Assembly (NCBI GenBank): GCA_001874265.1
Contig: MPDD01000013.1
Location: 1-62,741, forward strand
From: Bacteroidetes bacterium MedPE-SWsnd-G1
GTDB taxonomy: Bacteria > Bacteroidota > Bacteroidia > Flavobacteriales > Flavobacteriaceae
DNA: 62,741 nt
Direction of reading: 5' to 3'
Every line of letters starts with the position of its first letter. Positions within the stretch are counted from its first letter, which is position 1. Below, in pieces: positions 62,308 to 62,741 of this stretch. The translations under genes and the position numbers were made by a program. Under the pieces are notes generated by a model that searched no databases, was not told the DNA's origin, and was given only the letters and a program-made list of their open reading frames with translations.

Positions 62308-62741
62308 TTAAACGTTGTAACAATACTGATACAAAACTTTAAAATGCACTTTCATTTTTTGCTTAGCTGCTTTCGGATCTTGGTTTTTGATCGCTTCATA
62401 TATATCATTATGCTCTTTAATAGCAGTTAATGATTGACTTGCGTCACATACATGATACTTCTCAAAATTTGTAATAATTTCCGGAGTAATACTCAGCATG
62501 AAAGTGTTCATGGTGCTATTTCCACTTGCTTCTGCAATGGCAAGGTGAAATAATAAATCTTCTTGAACAGAATCTTCACCATTCAGTGTTTTTTCTTTAT
62601 AGGCATCTAGCGCTTCTTTAATCTGAACTAAATCTTCTTCAGTTCTTCTCATCGCAGCCAATCTTACGGTTTTCAATTCTAATAATATTCTAGTTTCAAC
62701 CAGTGATTTAAAATCTGGTTCTTTCAATCTAAGAATAAGAT
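62308..62741 (-). CDS. FadR-family (GntR, FCD domain) transcriptional regulator, C-terminal part
   Basis: The gene runs off the right edge; the frame is open to base 62741 without a start, so the N-terminal winged helix is outside the window. The visible ~144 residues are an FCD ligand-binding domain: VETRILLELKTVRLAAMRR, DLLFHLAIAEASGN (Asp/His metal ligands), KEHNDIYEAIKNQDP (His) and KMKVHFKVLYQYC (His). Located just upstream of an ExuT-like transporter and an SDR, it resembles regulators of alginate or hexuronate operons such as AusR of Zobellia, by context. The probable effector is KDG or another uronate product. Confidence 0.86.
   Translation of the reverse strand, partial: LILRLKEPDFKSLVETRILLELKTVRLAAMRRTEEDLVQIKEALDAYKEKTLNGEDSVQEDLLFHLAIAEASGNSTMNTFMLSITPEIITNFEKYHVCDASQSLTAIKEHNDIYEAIKNQDPKAAKQKMKVHFKVLYQYCYNV

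Noticed and set aside
1..62741. CRISPR arrays, tRNA/rRNA genes, insertion sequences or prophage
   Set aside because: Looked for clover-leaf signals, spaced direct repeats, transposase or integrase motifs and found none.

Overview
This window is chromosomal DNA from a low-GC Bacteroidota, most likely a marine, macroalga-associated member of the Flavobacteriaceae. The evidence is the A/T-rich intergenic sequence, the lack of strong Shine-Dalgarno sites, several TAnnTTTG-type -7 boxes, lipoproteins with short Bacteroidota-type lipoboxes, and a gene content devoted to brown-algal sugars (L-fucose/fucoidan, xylose, uronate/2-keto-3-deoxygluconate). I saw no rRNA, tRNA, CRISPR array, insertion sequence, phage or integrase gene. 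No SusC/SusD pair is present, so glycan capture must be encoded outside the window.

Layout. 1-8.6 kb: envelope genes. These are the tail of a SYLF-domain protein, a tandem triplet of POTRA-less Omp85-like barrels, an NTF2-like lipoprotein, a glycine-zipper protein, a DoxX protein, a DcaP-like porin, a Tat-exported TIM-barrel protein and a lipoprotein. 8.6-15.2 kb (minus strand): a five-gene operon of exported amidohydrolases/dipeptidases and two outer-membrane channel-like proteins, probably for scavenging peptides, N-acyl amino acids or cyclic amides. 15.2-19.3 kb: DsbD, a stand-alone copy of its N-terminal domain, a PAS-LuxR regulator and a small secreted protein. 19.4-20.6 kb: a phosphodiesterase-like protein.

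20.8-38.2 kb (plus strand): an AraC-regulated L-fucose cluster. Exported enzymes (FGly sulfatase, GH95 and GH29 fucosidases, a large NPCBM protein with an alpha-galactosidase-like barrel, and an alkaline-phosphatase-superfamily protein) would release L-fucose from sulfated fucans. FucP and a mutarotase bring it in. The non-phosphorylating route then runs through L-fucose dehydrogenase, L-fuconate dehydratase, 2-keto-3-deoxy-L-fuconate dehydrogenase and a diketo-acid hydrolase to pyruvate and L-lactate, and an FMN lactate dehydrogenase re-oxidises the lactate. Only the lactonase is missing. 38.2-40.9 kb (minus): mannose-6-phosphate isomerase and a PLP amino-acid decarboxylase.

41.2-49.0 kb (plus): a four-gene block coding for a 1331-aa membrane multiheme DUF1592-type protein, a Tat-exported DUF1552 protein, a second FucP-like permease and a di-heme peroxidase-like protein. 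It looks like an undescribed periplasmic redox plus sugar-uptake module and is the best candidate for a new system here. 49.0-50.3 kb: a nitroreductase-like protein and a DUF4440-like secreted protein. 50.4-55.9 kb: a xylose operon (GntR-type regulator, xylulokinase, xylose isomerase, Na+/sugar symporter) with a good promoter and a perfect tandem repeat in its leader.

56.0-62.7 kb: the intracellular half of an alginate/uronate system: two KDG kinases flanking KDPG aldolase, a divergent LacI regulator with operators on its own promoter, a KduD/DEH-reductase-like SDR, an ExuT-like transporter and a truncated FadR-type regulator with a palindrome in front of the transporter. Unsaturated uronate would be reduced to KDG, phosphorylated and cleaved to pyruvate and glyceraldehyde-3-phosphate. 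All functional calls come from reading motifs and gene order by eye; no database search was possible.
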